Shown here piece after piece: positions 63,871 to 64,000 of a stretch of DNA of 64,000 nucleotides. Source of the stretch: Nannocystis sp. RBIL2 (GTDB taxonomy: Bacteria; Myxococcota_A; Polyangia; Nannocystales; Nannocystaceae); the NCBI RefSeq assembly GCF_026626745.1, contig NZ_JAPNJW010000002.1, positions 4,612,151-4,676,150 of the forward strand. The letters are read 5' to 3'. The position numbers and the translations under genes were made by a program. A model generated the notes under the pieces. That model saw only the letters and a program-made list of their open reading frames with translations, had not been told where the DNA came from and made no database searches. Numbering within the stretch: position 1 is the stretch's first letter; every line of letters starts with the position of its first letter.

Positions 63871-64000
63871 TCTTTTGCGCCAGCGCCCGCGCCCGGCCCG
63901 ATCTCCCGCGAACCGACACGAATCCTCCCCCTCGCGGGTCGCCCCGCGCGACGAACCTCGTTCTCCCGCGCTCGCTCGTCACTCTTCCCCCACTCGCAGA
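63871..64000. other. End of window, non-coding
   Basis: The last 130 bases show no coding frame, hairpin or palindromic repeat. Confidence 0.4.

Overview
The window reads as chromosomal DNA of a very high-GC deltaproteobacterial-type organism, most likely a myxobacterium. The pointers are dense high-GC coding DNA, secreted lipoproteins with Thr/Ser/Asp-rich linkers after the lipobox, Cys-rich 'CGDG...CDDGN' modules, MYXO-CTERM-like C-terminal tags, a Hanks-type kinase and an NtrC-type regulator. The lineage is inferred from these traits; there is no rRNA or other phylogenetic marker. No tRNA, rRNA or classical CRISPR array was seen.

Layout. 0-6.4 kb: a KamA-family radical SAM enzyme divergent from a histidine kinase/NtrC-type pair, two small membrane proteins and a decayed stretch. 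6.4-17.5 kb: a duplicated heavy-metal RND efflux locus (two membrane-fusion lipoproteins, two CzcA-type pumps, two small membrane proteins, one TolC-type channel). 17.5-22 kb: three paralogous secreted proteins, a beta-propeller-like protein and a TPR membrane protein. 22-42 kb: mostly single genes (rhodanese lipoprotein, HdeD-like protein, IgGFc-binding-like lipoprotein, an orphan CoA-transferase B subunit, kinase, PHP lipoprotein, NHL lipoprotein, hydrolase, TPR/TlpA/FG-GAP lipoprotein, SDR/AraC pair, HupE-like protein). 42.1-46.7 kb: a defence island. 46.8-49.8 kb: a DUF4056-like lipoprotein and a membrane phosphatase-superfamily protein. 49.8-55.9 kb: a divergent carotenoid cluster (crtC, crtD, crtE, a UbiE-like methyltransferase, crtU). 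56.4-63.9 kb: a VWA lipoprotein, an MrcB-like/HNH nuclease gene followed by a MITE, a RetSat-like oxidoreductase, a Cys-rich lipoprotein and a VanX-type dipeptidase.

The most interesting system is the defence island. A rightward operon carries a CD-NTase, a HORMA protein and a TRIP13-like ATPase, which is the signalling core of type III CBASS. Divergent from it are a SAVED cyclic-oligonucleotide sensor and a CHAT caspase-like protease on separate polypeptides. Each of these carries a similar small helical domain (C-terminal in SAVED, N-terminal in CHAT) resembling an effector-associated domain, so the sensor may recruit the protease by domain pairing. The SAVED reading frame is broken by one -1 shift in this sequence, so the effector arm may be inactive, or the base call may be wrong.

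The second striking feature is a dispersed palindromic repeat with core TGTCC-N4-GGACA and variants. It occurs dozens of times, mainly just 3' of genes where it forms short tandem arrays, but also inside the linkers of secreted lipoproteins, where it is translated in a constant frame as V-P-(E/A)-D-(S/I).
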